A stretch of DNA of 64,000 nucleotides, taken from assembly GCA_020633055.1 (NCBI GenBank), contig JACKEJ010000005.1, positions 930,001 to 994,000 of the forward strand. The letters run 5' to 3'. Of the stretch, positions 62,951 through 64,000 are shown piece after piece. Made by a program: the position numbers and the translations under genes. How positions within the stretch are numbered: position 1 is the stretch's first letter; each line of letters opens with the position of its first letter. The DNA is from Sandaracinaceae bacterium. Lineage in GTDB: Bacteria > Myxococcota_A > Polyangia > Polyangiales > Houyiibacteriaceae. The notes under the pieces are model-generated. The model worked only from the letters and a program-made list of their open reading frames with translations, was not told the origin of the DNA and ran no database searches.

Positions 62951-63023
62951 GGGGCTCAGGACGTCGAGCACTCGACGACGGTGGGGCTCAGGACGTCGCG
63001 CACTCGACGACGGTGGGGCTCAG
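62951..63023. repeat. 32-bp tandem duplication at the end of the YbaK gene
   Basis: A 32-bp unit starting ggggctcagg occurs at 62951-62982 and 62983-63014, followed by a partial third copy to 63023. The second copy spans the last codons and the stop of the YbaK-type gene (minus strand), and the first copies that 3' end just beyond it. It lies between convergent stops at 62947 and 62988. Confidence 0.8.
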
Positions 63024-63473
63024 CACACGGACCACGTCCACACCGCGGAGCGTGACGAGGAACCCCCGCGCGCCTCCGTTGATGAACAGTCGAGGCAACG
63101 CGAGAACGGACGCTGGGGCGAACACGGGGAGCGGCCGCTTCAACCCGAACGGCGACGTGCCGCCGACCTTGTAGCCGGTGTGACGCTCGGCGACGGCCGG
63201 ATCGCAGGCTCGCACCAGCTTGACGCCGAGGTGGCGTGCGAGCGCCTTGGTCGAGACGCTCGCGTCACCGTGCATCAGGGCAACCAGGGCGCGCGCGCGC
63301 TCGTCCTCGAGCACGATCGTCTTGATGACGATGTGCTCCGGGACGCCGAACGCTGCCGCGCTTGCCGCCGTCCCGCCGCGCTCCACGTAGTCGTAGAGGT
63401 GTCCCTCGTAGGTCACGTTGGCCGCACGCAACGCGCGCACGGCCTGCGTGACGGGGTGCTTGGCGGACGACAT
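62988..63473 (-). CDS. ybaK: YbaK/Cys-tRNA(Pro) deacylase-type protein
   Basis: This is a 161-residue protein. The pattern YEGHLYDYVERGGTAAS, then FGVPEHIVIKTIVLED, with Lys51, is typical of the YbaK/EbsC family. VGGTSPFGLKRPLPVF holds the GxxP-like substrate loop. The enzyme clears mischarged Cys-tRNA(Pro) or similar aminoacyl-tRNAs. The ATG lies one base after the upstream stop codon. The last 12 codons sit inside a tandem duplication. Confidence 0.88.
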   Translation of the reverse strand: MSSAKHPVTQAVRALRAANVTYEGHLYDYVERGGTAASAAAFGVPEHIVIKTIVLEDERARALVALMHGDASVSTKALARHLGVKLVRACDPAVAERHTGYKVGGTSPFGLKRPLPVFAPASVLALPRLFINGGARGFLVTLRGVDVVRVLSPTVVECATS

Positions 63474-63474
63474 G

Positions 63475-64000
63475 TCAGGGTGTCGGGAGCGGCGAGACCA
63501 GCTCCGCGGGGTGGTCCTCGTCGAGACCTCGCTCTGGGGGTAGGTCGCCACGCGGATCGCTCGTGGTCACGTCTAGCGTGATGGGATTCACGTAGGCGCT
63601 GCCCGCGGACTCCGTCACCGTGAACACCTCGGTGCTGGGCTCGATCTGCGCGTCGCCGTTCAGGTCCACCAACACGTCCACGCTGTAGCGCTTGGTGGGC
63701 AGCGCGAGACCGCGCAGCTCCAAGCTGAAGGTCGGGCCACCGCCCGTGTCGTCACGCCGGTAGAGGCCGACGACCCGCCGCAGGTTGAGATCCGCGTCGT
63801 GCTCCACCAGGTGGGCCTCCACGAAGCCGATCGTGGCGGGCAAGCCCGTCAGGGTGAGATCGAGCGTGTTGCCCTCCTCGATGGGGTTGTCGATCTCGAC
63901 GAACGGCGACACGTGCGAGAAGCAGTTGAGCCCGTCCGCTTCGCAGTTGGAGTCGAACGCGCACACGTCCTCGGACCGCCAGGAGTGATCCGTGCCGCGG
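63475..64000 (-). CDS. Secreted protein, 5'-truncated by the window edge
   Basis: The frame is open to the end of the window, so the gene starts outside it. The visible 175 residues contain VCAFDSNCEADGLNCFSHVS, a Cys-rich module. A beta-rich region (EGNTLDLTLTGLPATIGFVE, then RYSVDVLVDLNGDAQIEP) resembles an immunoglobulin-type or pre-peptidase-type fold. The export signal is not visible. It is one base from the YbaK gene, suggesting cotranscription. Confidence 0.65.
   Translation of the reverse strand, partial: RGTDHSWRSEDVCAFDSNCEADGLNCFSHVSPFVEIDNPIEEGNTLDLTLTGLPATIGFVEAHLVEHDADLNLRRVVGLYRRDDTGGGPTFSLELRGLALPTKRYSVDVLVDLNGDAQIEPSTEVFTVTESAGSAYVNPITLDVTTSDPRGDLPPERGLDEDHPAELVSPLPTP

Overview
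The window looks like chromosomal DNA from a myxobacterium (phylum Myxococcota, formerly Deltaproteobacteria). It is very GC-rich with strong third-position GC in the genes. It carries about fifteen putative lipoproteins, a MYXO-CTERM-type anchored EGF-repeat protein, a MopE/RCC1 repeat protein, two eukaryote-like Ser/Thr kinases, DUF4388 signalling proteins, an AgmX/PglI-like TonB-type domain and Cys-rich lipoproteins. There is no rRNA, CRISPR array, prophage or intact insertion sequence. The single tRNA is tRNA-Leu(CAA). Layout: 1-13.4 kb is a surface/secretory region (DUF697-SHOCT protein, EGF/MYXO-CTERM protein, lipoproteins, a 1230-residue BRCT/WG-repeat protein, a 1080-residue MopE-RCC1 protein). 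Short degenerate repeats and transposase-like debris lie between these genes. 13.7-18.2 kb holds tRNA-Leu with its terminator, an FG-GAP-type lipoprotein, a cytochrome P450 and a membrane protein ending in 27 aspartates. 18.2-25.6 kb is regulatory: Ppx/GppA, two divergent Ser/Thr kinases and a LytS/LytR-type two-component pair. 25.7-33.5 kb has a metallo-beta-lactamase-fold hydrolase, a TetR regulator translationally coupled to an unknown protein, lipoproteins, and an RpoH-like sigma factor behind a strongly structured leader. 33.6-40.9 kb has a REC-DUF4388-TM-TPR protein, an IPT/TIG lipoprotein, a lipase-like lipoprotein and a TonB-like secreted protein. 41-46.9 kb has a compact SUI1-glutathione peroxidase-acyltransferase-SDR operon, a DUF2723 glycosyltransferase-like membrane protein and a DivIC/FtsB-like protein. 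47-53 kb has a GAF-GGDEF cyclase, a CBS-pair protein with a palindrome over its promoter, a PilZ-like protein and a sorbosone-dehydrogenase/cytochrome protein. 53.3-57.8 kb is an operon of lipA with the E1alpha, E1beta and E2 subunits of a branched-chain 2-oxoacid dehydrogenase. 58-64 kb has a Cys-rich lipoprotein, an FHA-GGDEF protein, an active/inactive M16 protease pair, a YbaK-type deacylase and a truncated secreted protein. Working together: lipA supplies lipoyl groups for the adjacent E2 subunit, and branched-chain oxoacid oxidation provides primers for the iso-fatty acids myxobacteria use. The two GGEEF proteins and the PilZ-like protein suggest local cyclic-di-GMP input. Ppx/GppA, the RpoH-like factor and the kinases fit stress and developmental signalling. 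Two architectural themes recur. Many genes have a -10-like hexamer only 6-11 nt before the start codon, suggesting leaderless or short-leader transcripts. Three convergent gene junctions carry unrelated tandem repeats. All functional names rest on motifs and recalled family features; no database search was run.
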